From Rhodanobacteraceae bacterium (GTDB lineage Bacteria > Pseudomonadota > Gammaproteobacteria > Xanthomonadales > Rhodanobacteraceae): 35,685 bases of DNA. Where the stretch lies: contig JAJPHA010000091.1 in NCBI GenBank assembly GCA_021325475.1, positions 1 through 35,685 of the forward strand. Reading direction: 5' to 3'. Below the pieces are notes generated by a model. That model had not been told where the DNA came from. It did no database searches and was given only the letters and a program-made list of their open reading frames with translations. Made by a program: the position numbers and the translations under genes. Positions 7,308 to 15,784 of this stretch are shown one piece after another; within the stretch, counting starts at the first letter, position 1; the number at the start of each line of letters is the position of its first letter.

Positions 7308-7345
7308 GGTGAGCGGTGAGCGGTGAGCGGTGAGCGGAAAGAGCC
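7308..7345 (+). repeat. Heptamer array (GGTGAGC)x4, upstream of E2
   Basis: Four perfect 7-nt units at 7308-7335 are followed by GGAAAGAGCC. It fills most of the 67-nt gap between the E1-beta stop and the E2 start on the minus strand. With the array at 5849-5886 it forms a direct repeat bracketing the E2 gene. Confidence 0.85.
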
Positions 7346-7356
7346 TGGCCGACCGT

Positions 7357-8334
7357 TCAGACTGCCAGCGTGCGTTTCGCCGCGGCGACGATGCGCGCCA
7401 CGCTCGGCAGGTATTTCATCTCCAGACGAAACAGCGGGATGTGCGTGTCGTAGCCGGTGACGCGCTCGACCGGCGCGTGCAGATCGTACAGGGCGTGTTC
7501 GGCCAGCCGCGCGGCGATCTCGGCGCCGAAGCCGGCCGTGTACGGCGCCTCGTGCACGATCACGCAGCGACCGGTCTTCCGCACCGATTCGTGGATGGTG
7601 TCGAAGTCGAGCGGCTTCAGCGTGGCGACGTCGATCACCTCCGCGCTGATCCCTTCCTTGGCCAGCGCGTCGGCGGCTTCGAGCGTCTCCTTCACCTGTG
7701 CGCCCCACGTCACCAGGGTCACGTCGCCGCCGTCGCGCAGCACGAAGCAGACATCGAGCGGCAGCGCCTCGCCATCGTCCGGCACGTCTTCCTTGTATTG
7801 GCGGTAGATGCGCTTGGGCTCGAGGAAGATCACCGGGTCCGGATCGCGGATCGCGGCGAGCAAAAGGCCGTAGGCGCGCCCCGGCGAGGACGGCAGCACC
7901 ACCCGCAGTCCGGGGATATTCGTGAACAAATGCTCATTCGCCTCGGAGTGGTGCTCCGGCGCGCGGATGCCGCCGCCCCACGGCGCGCGGAACACCGCCG
8001 GGCAGGACAGGCGTCCGCGCGTGCGGTGGCGCATGCGCGCCGCATGGCAGGCGATGTGCTCCATCATCGGGTAGATGAAGCCTTCGAACTGCGCCTCGGC
8101 GACCGGCTTCATGCCCTGCGCGGCGAGGCCGACGGTGAGTCCGGCGATGGTGGTCTCGTCGAGCGGCGTGTCGATCACGCGCTCGGCGCCGAAGGTCTCC
8201 TGCAGGCCGACCGTGGCGCGGAACACGCCGCCGTTGACGCCGACGTCCTCGCCGAGCACGACCACGGCGGGATCGTGCTTCATCTCCCAGGCCAGCGCCT
8301 GGGTGATGCCTTCGATGAGCGTGATCTGCGGCAT
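7357..8334 (-). CDS. 2-oxoacid dehydrogenase E1 beta subunit
   Basis: Beta subunit of the thiamine-diphosphate-dependent E1 heterotetramer that decarboxylates the 2-oxoacid and acylates E2. The 325-aa product matches the normal length. It starts QITLIEGITQALAWEMKHDPAVVVLGEDVG, the classic E1-beta N-terminus, and has the transketolase-type pyrimidine domain followed by the C-terminal domain (GRCVIVHEAPYTAGFGAEIAARL). Six nucleotides separate it from the E1-alpha stop, implying translational coupling. The gap to E2 is 67 nt and consists largely of heptamer repeats. Confidence 0.93.
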   Translation of the reverse strand: MPQITLIEGITQALAWEMKHDPAVVVLGEDVGVNGGVFRATVGLQETFGAERVIDTPLDETTIAGLTVGLAAQGMKPVAEAQFEGFIYPMMEHIACHAARMRHRTRGRLSCPAVFRAPWGGGIRAPEHHSEANEHLFTNIPGLRVVLPSSPGRAYGLLLAAIRDPDPVIFLEPKRIYRQYKEDVPDDGEALPLDVCFVLRDGGDVTLVTWGAQVKETLEAADALAKEGISAEVIDVATLKPLDFDTIHESVRKTGRCVIVHEAPYTAGFGAEIAARLAEHALYDLHAPVERVTGYDTHIPLFRLEMKYLPSVARIVAAAKRTLAV

Positions 8335-8340
8335 GCTCCG

Positions 8341-9429
8341 TCACTCCCGGCCCGGCGGAAGATTTTCCAGCGCCAGCGCCTGCTGCTTCTGGCGCGCGAG
8401 GTCGGCCGGCAGCTCGGCGTAGGTGTAGTCGAACATCGCCGCCACCGGCTGCGCCCTGGTCTCGAGATAGGCGTTGACCTCGGCATCGACGCGCTTCGCG
8501 CAGTCGGCCTTCCAGGCCTCGTCCTCGGCTTCGCTCCAGGCGCCATGCGCGATCAGGTACTGCTTCAGGCGCTTGAGCGGTTCGCGCGCCCAAGCGTCCT
8601 TGACTTCCTCGTCGGCGCGGTAGCGGCGCGCATCGTCGGCGGTGGTGTGATCCGACAGCCGATACGTCACCGCCTCGATCACGCTGCCGCCGTGGCCGTG
8701 GCGCGCGCGCAGGATGGCGTGGTCGAGCGCGGCGCGCACGGCGATCACGTCGTTGCCGTCCACTTGTATACTCTCGAGGCCGGCGGCGATGCCCTTCTGC
8801 GCCAGGGTCTGGGCACCGGTCTGCAACCGGCGCGGCACCGAGATCGCGTACTGGTTGTTGACGATCAGCACCACCAGCGGCAGGGTCATGGCGCCGGCGA
8901 CGTTGATCGCGCCGTAGAAGTCCGCCTTCGAGGTGCCGCCGTCGCCGACCACGGTCACCGCCACGCGCGGCTCCTTGCGGATCTTGAACGCGAGCGCCGC
9001 GCCCGCTGCGTGCAGGCATTGCGTGGCGATCGGCACGCTCCAGGCGAAGTCGTGCGCCGGGCCGGAGAAATCGTTGCCGCGCTCGTCGCCGCCCCAGTAC
9101 AGCAGCGCCTCGCGCGGCTTCACTCCGCGCAGGAACTGCGCGCCGTATTCGCGGTACATCGGCGCCAGCACGTCGTCTTCCTGCATCGCCGAACCGACCG
9201 CGATGTGCGCCGCCTCCATGCCCAGACACGAGGCATAGGTGCCGAGCTTGCCGGTGCGCTGCAGGGCGATGGCCTTGCCGTCGAACACGCGCACGAACAG
9301 CATGTGCTGGTACAGCTCGATCAGCGCCTTCGGATCGCGCGCGAACTCGGGAAGATCCTCGCGCACCAGCCGTCCCTCGGCGTCGAGGTATTGCAGGTAT
9401 TCGATCTCGAAGCTGGCGACGACGGACAA
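8341..9429 (-). CDS. 2-oxoacid dehydrogenase E1 alpha subunit (TTG start)
   Basis: Alpha subunit of E1, carrying the ThDP/Mg2+-binding half of the active site. The motif GDGG (162-165) through NNQYAIS (from N191) is present, as are the GTYASCLGMEAAHIAVG and YREYGAQFLRGVKP segments typical of the family. There is no usable ATG at the N-terminus. The TTG at 9427-9429 is preceded by GAGGAA with a 6-nt spacer and gives a 362-aa protein starting MSVVASFEIEYLQYLD, of normal length; the longer open frame upstream would run antisense through tdo. First gene of the E1-alpha/E1-beta/E2 operon. No E3 gene is present in the window. The substrate could be pyruvate or branched-chain 2-oxoacids. Confidence 0.92.
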   Translation of the reverse strand: MSVVASFEIEYLQYLDAEGRLVREDLPEFARDPKALIELYQHMLFVRVFDGKAIALQRTGKLGTYASCLGMEAAHIAVGSAMQEDDVLAPMYREYGAQFLRGVKPREALLYWGGDERGNDFSGPAHDFAWSVPIATQCLHAAGAALAFKIRKEPRVAVTVVGDGGTSKADFYGAINVAGAMTLPLVVLIVNNQYAISVPRRLQTGAQTLAQKGIAAGLESIQVDGNDVIAVRAALDHAILRARHGHGGSVIEAVTYRLSDHTTADDARRYRADEEVKDAWAREPLKRLKQYLIAHGAWSEAEDEAWKADCAKRVDAEVNAYLETRAQPVAAMFDYTYAELPADLARQKQQALALENLPPGRE

Positions 9430-9441
9430 GGCGGATTCCTC
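9427..9441 (-). promoter_or_regulatory. Ribosome site that decides the TTG start of E1 alpha
   Basis: On the minus strand GAGGAA (complement of 9436-9441) is followed by 6 nt and the TTG at 9427-9429. No ATG or GTG lies in a comparable position. The weak start may keep E1-alpha translation low. Confidence 0.7.
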
Positions 9442-9612
9442 GCGGACGCGGGGGCGTAAGTAAAGCGTGCGCGCGCGCGTCTGGCAAGGCGGGGTGCAGC
9501 AGGCTCGCCGGCGCGTTCGGCGCTGCGCGCGAGGGCGCGCCGCGCGTGTTCGCGGACATTCCTTTTTCCCGGCGCCATCCCCTACACTGTGCGTTCCGCG
9601 CCGGAATCGCCC

Positions 9613-10467
9613 ATGCCATCCGACCACAACCAGCGTCCGCTCGAGGCGGGCATCGAGACCGATCTGCGCGATCGGCTGACCTACGACGGTTACCTGCAGC
9701 TCGGGCAACTGCTGTCGGCGCAGAAGCCGTTGTCCAACCCGCCGCATCACGACGAGATGCTGTTCATCATCCAGCACCAGACCTCGGAGCTGTGGCTGAA
9801 GCTGATCGTGCACGAGCTTTCCGCCGCGATCGAGCATCTGCGCCGCGACGCGGTCGATTCCTGCCTGAAGATCCTGGCGCGGGTCAAGCAGATCCAGCGC
9901 CAGTTGTTCGAGCAGTGGGCGGTGCTGGAGACGCTCACGCCGAGCGAATACATGCAGTTCCGCCACGTGCTCGGGCCGGCGTCGGGGTTCCAGTCGTTGC
10001 AGTATCGGCTGGTGGAGTTCCTGCTTGGCAACAAGAACGCCGAGATGATCGCGGTGTTCGCCTACGATCCGGCGCAGCAGGCGATCCTCCGCGCCGCGCT
10101 CGAGGCGCCGAGCCTGTACGACGAGTTCCTGCGCCATCTCGCGCGCGCCGGCCACGCCGTGCCGCGCACCTGTCTCGAACGCGACTGGCGCCAGCCGCAC
10201 CGCGAACATCCCGAGCTGATTCCGGTGTTCCGCCGCATCTATGAGCAGCCCGACCGCTACTGGGCGGCGTATCACCTGTGCGAGCAGTTGGTCGATGTCG
10301 AGGAGAGCTTCCAGCTCTGGCGTTTCCGTCACATGAAGACGGTCGAACGCATCATCGGCCACAAGCGCGGCACCGGCGGCTCCTCGGGGGTCGCGTTCCT
10401 GAAGAAGGCGCTCGATCTGACCTTCTTCCCCGAGCTCATCGAGGTGCGCACGGTGATCGGGGCCTGA
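9613..10467 (+). CDS. kynA: Tryptophan 2,3-dioxygenase
   Basis: Heme dioxygenase that opens the indole ring of L-tryptophan to N-formylkynurenine, the first step of the kynurenine pathway; a cytoplasmic tetramer in the family. Starting at 9613 gives 284 aa, and the functional residues fall at F51, H55, Y113, R117, H240 (proximal heme ligand) and T254, the same numbers as in the structurally studied Xanthomonas campestris enzyme. That supports this start over the in-frame ATG at 9589. GGAA lies about 6 nt upstream. The remaining kynurenine genes are not in the window. The 3' end overlaps the convergent MarR gene by 32 nt. Confidence 0.96.
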   Translation: MPSDHNQRPLEAGIETDLRDRLTYDGYLQLGQLLSAQKPLSNPPHHDEMLFIIQHQTSELWLKLIVHELSAAIEHLRRDAVDSCLKILARVKQIQRQLFEQWAVLETLTPSEYMQFRHVLGPASGFQSLQYRLVEFLLGNKNAEMIAVFAYDPAQQAILRAALEAPSLYDEFLRHLARAGHAVPRTCLERDWRQPHREHPELIPVFRRIYEQPDRYWAAYHLCEQLVDVEESFQLWRFRHMKTVERIIGHKRGTGGSSGVAFLKKALDLTFFPELIEVRTVIGA

Positions 10468-10939
10468 GCGCGACGCGCTCGGACGGCGGGAATGTGCCGG
10501 CGCCGAGCTTGTCGAGGATGCGGGCGAGCGCCGCGCGTTCGGCCACGCTCAGCCGCGTGAGCAGGTCGCGTTCGTGCTGGAGTGCCAGCGGCGCCACCGC
10601 ATCGTGCACCCGCCAGCCGCGCGCCGACAGGCGCAGCACCGAACGGCGCTTGTCGCCGCCGTGCCAGCGGCGACTCACGAGCCCGCGCCCGACCAGCCGC
10701 ATCAGCGCGCGGCTCACCGCCACCTTGTCCATCGCCGTGCGTTCGGCCACCTCGCGCGCCGACAGCGCGTCGAAGCGCGCCAGCACCGCCAGGATCCGCC
10801 ATTCGGTGACGCTCAGGTCGAAGCGCCGTTCGTAGTCGCGCGCGATCGCCTGGCTGACCCGGTTCGACAGCAGCGACAGCCGGTATGGCAGGAAGCGTTC
10901 CAGCTCGATCGGGACGTGGTTCGCGCGCGTGCGGGACAT
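10436..10939 (-). CDS. MarR-family transcriptional regulator
   Basis: DNA-binding repressor of 167 aa, probably a dimer controlling the adjacent hppD-hmgA-fahA-maiA genes and itself. The winged helix-turn-helix is clear: [49 protein letters not shown] followed by the wing [12 protein letters not shown]. Helical segments before and after would form the dimer domain. The gene is divergent from hppD with a 140-nt shared promoter region containing an inverted repeat, and its own -10 is a perfect TATAAT. The last residues (RPRSPCAPR) are read across the end of the TDO gene. In this family the inducer is often an aromatic acid; homogentisate or 4-hydroxyphenylpyruvate is a guess from context. Confidence 0.9.
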   Translation of the reverse strand: MSRTRANHVPIELERFLPYRLSLLSNRVSQAIARDYERRFDLSVTEWRILAVLARFDALSAREVAERTAMDKVAVSRALMRLVGRGLVSRRWHGGDKRRSVLRLSARGWRVHDAVAPLALQHERDLLTRLSVAERAALARILDKLGAGTFPPSERVALRPRSPCAPR

Positions 10940-10954
10940 GTTGCCGTGCGCCTT

Positions 10955-11005
10955 GCAAATAGTTGCATTTGAAACGATTATAGGCGCGATCGTCGCCCTT
11001 GGCGA
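10955..11005 (-). promoter_or_regulatory. Promoter and likely MarR operator between marR and hppD
   Basis: On the minus strand TCGCCA (complement of 11000-11005), a 17-nt spacer and a perfect TATAAT (complement of 10977-10982) form a promoter for the marR gene. Just downstream an inverted repeat CAAAT (10956-10960), 6 nt, ATTTG (10967-10971) would cover the transcription start, the usual place for MarR autorepression. A looser palindrome with ATA/TAT ends spans 10959-10981. The AT-rich block stands out sharply from its surroundings and must also serve the divergent hppD operon. Confidence 0.55.
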
Positions 11006-11079
11006 AACCGATCCGGCCGCTGTCGGCGGCGGTCACTTCGTTCCCGAGCGCGCCCTTCGAGCGGGCGGTGGAGGTTCCC

Positions 11080-12168
11080 ATGAGCGCACAACCCAACGTC
11101 GGCATGCAGCCGGTGCAATTCGACAACCCGATGGGCATCGACGGCTTCGAATTCGTCGAATTCGCCGCGCCCGACGCCCGCCTGCTGCACACGCTGTTTC
11201 CGAAGCTCGGCTTCGCCGCGGTGGCCAGGCACAAGACGCGCGCGGTCACCCTGTACCGGCAGGGCGACTGCAATTTCCTGGTCAACGAGGAGCCGAATTC
11301 GTTCGCCGCGGATTTCGCCGCGCGCCACGGCCCGAGCGCCTGCGGTTTCGCCATTCGCGTGAGCCGGCCCGCCGAGTGGGTGCGCGGCGAGGCGCTGAAG
11401 AAGGGCGCCGAGGCGATCGGCGCGCCGGAGGCGAGCAAGGCGGTGGCCGCGCCGGTGATCAAGGGCATCGGCGATTGCATGCTGTATCTGGTCGACCGCT
11501 ACGGCGCCACCGGCAGCGTCTACGACGCCGACTACGAATGGTTGCCGGGGGCGGAGCGCCGGCCGAAAGGCTTCGGGCTGACCTTCATCGACCATCTCAC
11601 CCACAATCTGTACTTCGGCAACATGGCGAAGTGGGCGGATTACTATGAACGCCTGTTCAACTTCCGCGAGATCCGCTACTTCGACATCAAGGGCGTCAAG
11701 ACCGGCCTGGTGTCGAAGGCGATGACGGCGCCCGACGGCATGGTGCGCATTCCGCTCAACGAATCGCCCGATCCGAAGAGCCAGATCAACGAATATCTCG
11801 ACGAGTACCGCGGCGAGGGCATCCAGCACATCGCCTGCTTCACCGAGAACATCTACGAAACCGTCGAGGCGATGCGCGCCGCCGGTGTGGCGTTCCTCGA
11901 CACGCCGAACGCCTACTACGAGGTGATCGACGAGCGCATCCCGAATCACGGCGAAGACGTCGCGCGCATGCGCAAGAACAAGATCCTGATCGACGCCGAT
12001 CCGGAGACGAAGAAGAAACTGCTGCTGCAGATCTTCACCCAGAACTGCATCGGCCCGATCTTCTTCGAGATCATCCAGCGCAAGGGCAACCCCGGCTTCG
12101 GCGAGGGCAACTTCCAGGCGCTGTTCGAGTCGATCGAGCGCGAGCAGATGCGGCGTGGGGTGTTGTGA
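11080..12168 (+). CDS. hppD: 4-hydroxyphenylpyruvate dioxygenase
   Basis: Fe(II) dioxygenase that converts 4-hydroxyphenylpyruvate to homogentisate in tyrosine breakdown. The 362-aa length is normal. The iron ligands are visible as H172 (IDHLTHN), H250 (GIQHIA) and E330 (FFEII); the C-terminal signature QRKGNPGFGEGNFQALFESIEREQ is intact. GGAGG ends 5 nt before the ATG at 11080, which decides this start over the longer in-frame ATG at 10999. First gene of the tyrosine-degradation cluster, downstream of the shared marR promoter region. A 92-nt gap with REP-like hairpins and then a DUF559 gene separate it from hmgA. Confidence 0.97.
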   Translation: MSAQPNVGMQPVQFDNPMGIDGFEFVEFAAPDARLLHTLFPKLGFAAVARHKTRAVTLYRQGDCNFLVNEEPNSFAADFAARHGPSACGFAIRVSRPAEWVRGEALKKGAEAIGAPEASKAVAAPVIKGIGDCMLYLVDRYGATGSVYDADYEWLPGAERRPKGFGLTFIDHLTHNLYFGNMAKWADYYERLFNFREIRYFDIKGVKTGLVSKAMTAPDGMVRIPLNESPDPKSQINEYLDEYRGEGIQHIACFTENIYETVEAMRAAGVAFLDTPNAYYEVIDERIPNHGEDVARMRKNKILIDADPETKKKLLLQIFTQNCIGPIFFEIIQRKGNPGFGEGNFQALFESIEREQMRRGVL

Positions 12169-12210
12169 GCTTGGCGGCATCTGACGAGGTGCGCATTGGC
12201 AGGTGTTTTT

Positions 12211-12245
12211 CCTTCTCCCATCGGGAGAAGGTGGCGCGAAGCGCC
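12211..12245. repeat. REP-like double hairpin between hppD and the DUF559 gene
   Basis: CCTTCTCCC (12211-12219) pairs with GGGAGAAGG (12223-12231), loop ATC, preceded by a T-run at about 12205-12210; then GGCGC (12233-12237) pairs with GCGCC (12241-12245), loop GAA. The tail GATGAGGGTCCCGG supplies a GAGGG ribosome site for the DUF559 ORF. The first stem could also attenuate transcription from hppD into the following genes. Confidence 0.65.
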
Positions 12246-12260
12246 GGATGAGGGTCCCGG

Positions 12261-12674
12261 ATGGCGAGTCGAGTGAATCCACCATTGCCAACGTCGACGA
12301 AGACTCGCGCACGCGCGTTGCGGCGTGAGGAAACCGATGCGGAAGCGAGGCTATGGTTCCACCTGCGGGCGGCACGTTTGAACGGCGCGAAGTTTCGTCG
12401 GCAGCATCCGGTCCCGCCTTATGTGATCGACTTCTACTGCGCGGCAGCGAGGTTGGGCATCGAACTGGATGGCTCGCAGCATTCGGAAGTAAAAGACGAA
12501 GCGCGGACGCGCGCCCTGCAGCGGCAGGGGATCGAGCTCCTGCGGTTTTGGGATGACGACGTGCTGCAAAGAACGACCAGCGTTCTCGAAGCGATCTTGG
12601 TCGCCGTGAAACGGCGGACCCTCACCCCAACCCCTCTCCCGACGGGAGAGGGGCCGGAACACGAAAGCCAATGA
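12261..12674 (+). CDS. DUF559 / Vsr-like endonuclease-domain protein
   Basis: A 137-aa protein whose residues about 14-115 match the DUF559 domain, a PD-(D/E)XK nuclease-like fold related to Vsr. Visible motifs are [31 protein letters not shown] (candidate acidic residue) and [10 protein letters not shown] (ExD/DGxxH-type motif), then [13 protein letters not shown]. Biochemical role in this family is not established. The C-terminal tail [18 protein letters not shown] is the translation of a REP-like hairpin, so the ORF has run into an extragenic element. The stop overlaps the hmgA start (ATGA). It interrupts the hppD-hmgA pair and is flanked by REP-like hairpins, which suggests later insertion. 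Confidence 0.85.
   Translation: MASRVNPPLPTSTKTRARALRREETDAEARLWFHLRAARLNGAKFRRQHPVPPYVIDFYCAAARLGIELDGSQHSEVKDEARTRALQRQGIELLRFWDDDVLQRTTSVLEAILVAVKRRTLTPTPLPTGEGPEHESQ
12631..12653. repeat. REP-like hairpin inside the end of the DUF559 ORF
   Basis: CCCCTCTCCC (12631-12640) pairs with GGGAGAGGGG (12644-12653) around the loop GAC, a perfect 10-bp stem. It is the same CTCTCCC/GGGAGAG core as at 166-187 and ends 17 nt before the hmgA start. Confidence 0.7.
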
Positions 12675-13966
12675 AACCGAGCCCATCTCGCTACCTCTCC
12701 GGCTTCGGCAACGAATTCGCCAGCGAGGCGATCGCCGGCACGCTGCCGGTCGGGCGCAATTCGCCGCAGCGCGTGGCGCACGGCCTGTACGCCGAGCAGC
12801 TTTCCGGCACCGCGTTCACCGCGCCGCGCCACGCCAATCGCCGCAGCTGGCTGTACCGCATCCGCCCGGCCGCGGTGCACGGCCCGTTCGCGCCGCTGCC
12901 GAGTGGAAAATTCCACAATGCGTTCGACGAGGTGCCCGCGCCGCCGAATCAGTTGCGCTGGGATCCGCTGCCGCTGCCGCAGGCGCCGACCGATTTCATC
13001 GACGGCCTGGTCACCTGGGCCGGCAACGGCAGCGCGGCGACGCAGAGCGGCATCGGCATCCATCTGTATGCCGCCAACCGCTCGATGCAGGGCCGCTACT
13101 TCTACGACGCCGACGGCGAGCTCCTGATCGTGCCGCAGCAGGGGCGCCTGACGATCGCCACCGAACTCGGCGTGCTCGCGGTGGAGCCGCAGGAGATCGC
13201 CGTGATCCCGCGCGGCGTGCGCTTCCGCGTCGAGCTCGCGGACGACACCGCGCGCGGCTATGTCGCGGAAAACTTCGGTGCGCTGCTCAAGCTGCCGGAG
13301 CTCGGCCCGATCGGCTCGAACGGGCTCGCCAACGCGCGCGACTTCCTCACGCCGGTGGCGGCCTACGAGGACGTCGAGGGCGATTTCGAGCTCGTCGCCA
13401 AGTTCCAGGGCCGGCTGTGGTCGGCGCGGATCGACCACTCGCCGCTCGACGTGGTCGGCTGGCACGGCAACTACGCGCCGTACAAGTACGATCTGCGCCG
13501 CTTCAACACGATCGGCTCGATTTCCTACGATCATCCCGATCCGTCGATCTTCACCGTGCTGACCTCGCCTTCGGACACGCCGGGCGTGGCCAACATGGAT
13601 TTCGTCATCTTCCCGCCGCGCATCCTGGCGATGCAGGACACGTTCCGTCCGCCGTGGTTCCACCGCAACATCGCCAGCGAATTCATGGGCCTGGTGCACG
13701 GCGTCTACGACGCCAAGGCCGGCGGCTTCGTGCCGGGCGGCGCCTCGCTGCACAACTGCATGAGCGGGCACGGCCCGGACGCGGCGACGTTCGCGAAGGC
13801 CAGTGCCGCCGACACGCGCACGCCGGATTACCTCACCGACACGATGGCCTTCATGTTCGAGACGCGCCTGGTCATCCGGCCCACCCGGCAGGCATTGGAG
13901 GCGCCGCAGTTGCAGCGCGACTACCAGCAATGCTGGCAGGGGCTGCGCAAGCATTTCGCACCGTAA
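12671..13966 (+). CDS. hmgA: Homogentisate 1,2-dioxygenase
   Basis: Fe(II) dioxygenase that opens homogentisate to maleylacetoacetate. The 431-aa length is normal. Iron ligands by alignment with the human enzyme (offset -4) are H331 and E337 in [13 protein letters not shown] and H367 in [10 protein letters not shown]. The N-terminus [15 protein letters not shown] is the family signature and confirms the start at 12671. It overlaps the DUF559 gene by 4 nt (ATGA) and is followed 62 nt later by fahA. Loss of this step typically leads to brown pyomelanin from homogentisate. Confidence 0.97.
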   Translation: MKPSPSRYLSGFGNEFASEAIAGTLPVGRNSPQRVAHGLYAEQLSGTAFTAPRHANRRSWLYRIRPAAVHGPFAPLPSGKFHNAFDEVPAPPNQLRWDPLPLPQAPTDFIDGLVTWAGNGSAATQSGIGIHLYAANRSMQGRYFYDADGELLIVPQQGRLTIATELGVLAVEPQEIAVIPRGVRFRVELADDTARGYVAENFGALLKLPELGPIGSNGLANARDFLTPVAAYEDVEGDFELVAKFQGRLWSARIDHSPLDVVGWHGNYAPYKYDLRRFNTIGSISYDHPDPSIFTVLTSPSDTPGVANMDFVIFPPRILAMQDTFRPPWFHRNIASEFMGLVHGVYDAKAGGFVPGGASLHNCMSGHGPDAATFAKASAADTRTPDYLTDTMAFMFETRLVIRPTRQALEAPQLQRDYQQCWQGLRKHFAP

Positions 13967-14028
13967 CCGTGCCGCGCCGAAGACCGGAACTTGGAAACTC
14001 GATCTCCCTTCGCTGAGGAACCCACGCG

Positions 14029-15045
14029 ATGAAACTGGCCAGCCTCAAAGCCGGCGGGCGCGATGGCACGCTGATCGTGGTCGATCGTCTTCTGCAACGC
14101 GGCGTGCGCGTGAGCGACATCGCGCCGACGCTGCAGGCGGCGCTGGACGACTGGAGCCATCTCGCGCCGCGGCTGAACCGCGTCGCCGAGCTGCTCGAGG
14201 CGAGCCGCGCCGAGACGATCAACGGCGAGGAGGTGTTCGCGCTCGACTTCGCCGCGCTGGCGGCGCCGCTGCCGCGCGCCTACGAATTCGTCGACGGCAG
14301 CGCCTATCTGCCGCACGTCGAACGGGTGCGTCGCGCGCGCGGCGCCGAGGTGCCGAAGAGTTTCTACACCGATCCATTGATGTACCAGGCGACCAGCGCC
14401 GGCTTCTACGGTCCGCGCGATCCGGTGCTGGTGGCGAGCGAGGACTTCGGCATCGACCTCGAAGCCGAGGTGGTGGTCGTCACCGACGACGTGCCGATGG
14501 GCGTGACGCCGGCGCAGGCGGCCGCGCACATCCAGCTCATCGGCCTGGTCAACGACGTCTCCCTGCGCAATCTGATCCCGGACGAGCTCGCCAAGGGCTT
14601 CGGCTTCCTGCAATCGAAGCCGCGCTCGGCGCTGTCGCCGGTGTTCGCCACCCCCGACGAGCTCGGCGCGGCCTGGCGCGACGGCAAGGTCCACCTGCCG
14701 CTCGTCAGCCACATCAATGGCCAATGGTTCGGCGCGCCGGAGGCCGGCGAGGACATGCAATTCGGCTTCGCCGAACTCATCGCGCACGCGGCCAGGACCC
14801 GGCCGCTCGCCGCCGGCACCCTGGTCGGTTCCGGCACGGTCGCCAACCAGGACGAGCGGCGCGGCGCCTCGTGCCTGGCCGAACGGCGCATGCTCGAGAT
14901 CATCGCCCACGGCAAGCCGGTCACGCCGTTCCTGAAATTCGGCGATCGCGTGCGCATCGAGATGCTCGATCGCGACGGGCGGAGCGTGTTCGGCGCGATC
15001 GAGCAGGAAGTGCGTCGCGCCGAGTCCACGCCGTCGCGCTTTTGA
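14029..15045 (+). CDS. fahA: Fumarylacetoacetate hydrolase
   Basis: Hydrolyses fumarylacetoacetate to fumarate and acetoacetate, the last step of tyrosine degradation. The 338-aa product belongs to the short FAH-family type common in Xanthomonas and Pseudomonas relatives. Metal-binding features are DFGIDLEAEVVVVTDD and GLVNDVSLRNL, and the catalytic-domain segments LVSHINGQWFGAPEAGEDMQFGFAELIAHAA and LVGSGTVANQDE are present. GAGGAA lies about 9 nt before the ATG. Lies between hmgA (62-nt gap) and maiA (57-nt gap) on the same strand, so most likely one operon. Confidence 0.93.
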   Translation: MKLASLKAGGRDGTLIVVDRLLQRGVRVSDIAPTLQAALDDWSHLAPRLNRVAELLEASRAETINGEEVFALDFAALAAPLPRAYEFVDGSAYLPHVERVRRARGAEVPKSFYTDPLMYQATSAGFYGPRDPVLVASEDFGIDLEAEVVVVTDDVPMGVTPAQAAAHIQLIGLVNDVSLRNLIPDELAKGFGFLQSKPRSALSPVFATPDELGAAWRDGKVHLPLVSHINGQWFGAPEAGEDMQFGFAELIAHAARTRPLAAGTLVGSGTVANQDERRGASCLAERRMLEIIAHGKPVTPFLKFGDRVRIEMLDRDGRSVFGAIEQEVRRAESTPSRF

Positions 15046-15102
15046 TTTTTACCCGCGACTCCGGCTAGGCTCAGCATCGCGACGGACAAGGGGAAGCCGA
15101 TC

Positions 15103-15771
15103 ATGGCTAGCGACGGCATCAAGCTCTACGGCTACTGGCGTTCCAGCGCCTCGTACCGCGTGCGCATCGCGCTCAATCTGAAAGGGCTGAGCTACGACCA
15201 GGTCCCGGTGAACCTGACCCGCGACGGCGGGCAGCAGCACGCGGCCGAGTTCCGCGAGCTCAACCCGCAGGGCCTGACGCCGGTGCTGGTCGACGGCGAG
15301 CGCGTGATCCGCCAGTCGATGGCGATCATCGAATACCTGGACGAGACCTACGACGGCGAACACACCCTGATGCCGGTGAACACGCGCGAGCGCGCGCGGG
15401 TGCGTGCGCTCGCCCAGCTCATCGCCTGCGACATCCATCCGCTCAACAACCTGCGCGTGCTGCAGTATCTGGAACGCGAGTTCAACACGCCGCAGGTCGA
15501 GCGCGACCGCTGGGTGCAGCATTGGATCCGTGAAGGTTTCCAGGCGCTGGAAACCCTGCTGGCGACGAATCCCTCGACCGGTCTGTTCTGCGAGGGCGAC
15601 GAGCCGACGCTCGCCGACATCTGCCTGGTGCCGCAGGTCTACAACGCGCAGCGCTATGCGGTGGACCTCGGGCCGTATCCGCTGATCCGCCGGATCAACG
15701 CCGAGTGCCTCAAGCTCGCGGCGTTCGATCGCGCGCGCCCGGAGAATCAGCCGGACGCGCCGAAGGCCTGA
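15103..15771 (+). CDS. maiA: Maleylacetoacetate isomerase (zeta-class GST)
   Basis: Glutathione-dependent cis-trans isomerase turning maleylacetoacetate into fumarylacetoacetate. The 222-aa product has the zeta-class signature YWRSSASYRVRIALNLKG (catalytic Ser at 14/15), the glutathione-site segment RQSMAIIEYLDE and the all-alpha C-terminal domain with TLADICLVPQVYNAQRY. Last gene of the tyrosine cluster. It converges on the exporter operon with only 13 nt between stop codons. Confidence 0.95.
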   Translation: MASDGIKLYGYWRSSASYRVRIALNLKGLSYDQVPVNLTRDGGQQHAAEFRELNPQGLTPVLVDGERVIRQSMAIIEYLDETYDGEHTLMPVNTRERARVRALAQLIACDIHPLNNLRVLQYLEREFNTPQVERDRWVQHWIREGFQALETLLATNPSTGLFCEGDEPTLADICLVPQVYNAQRYAVDLGPYPLIRRINAECLKLAAFDRARPENQPDAPKA

Positions 15772-15784
15772 GCGCGCCGCGCCG

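Noticed and set aside
7330-9459. 709-aa plus-strand open frame
   Set aside because: Shadow of the E1 beta and E1 alpha genes; rich in Arg/His/Ala/Gly typical of antisense frames in GC-rich DNA.
9583-9588. TACACT as a -10 box for tdo
   Set aside because: Position is suitable, but the -35 region (TTCCTT) is a poor match.
9430-10362. Long in-frame extension of E1 alpha upstream of the TTG
   Set aside because: It runs antisense through the confidently identified tdo gene and translates to shadow sequence.
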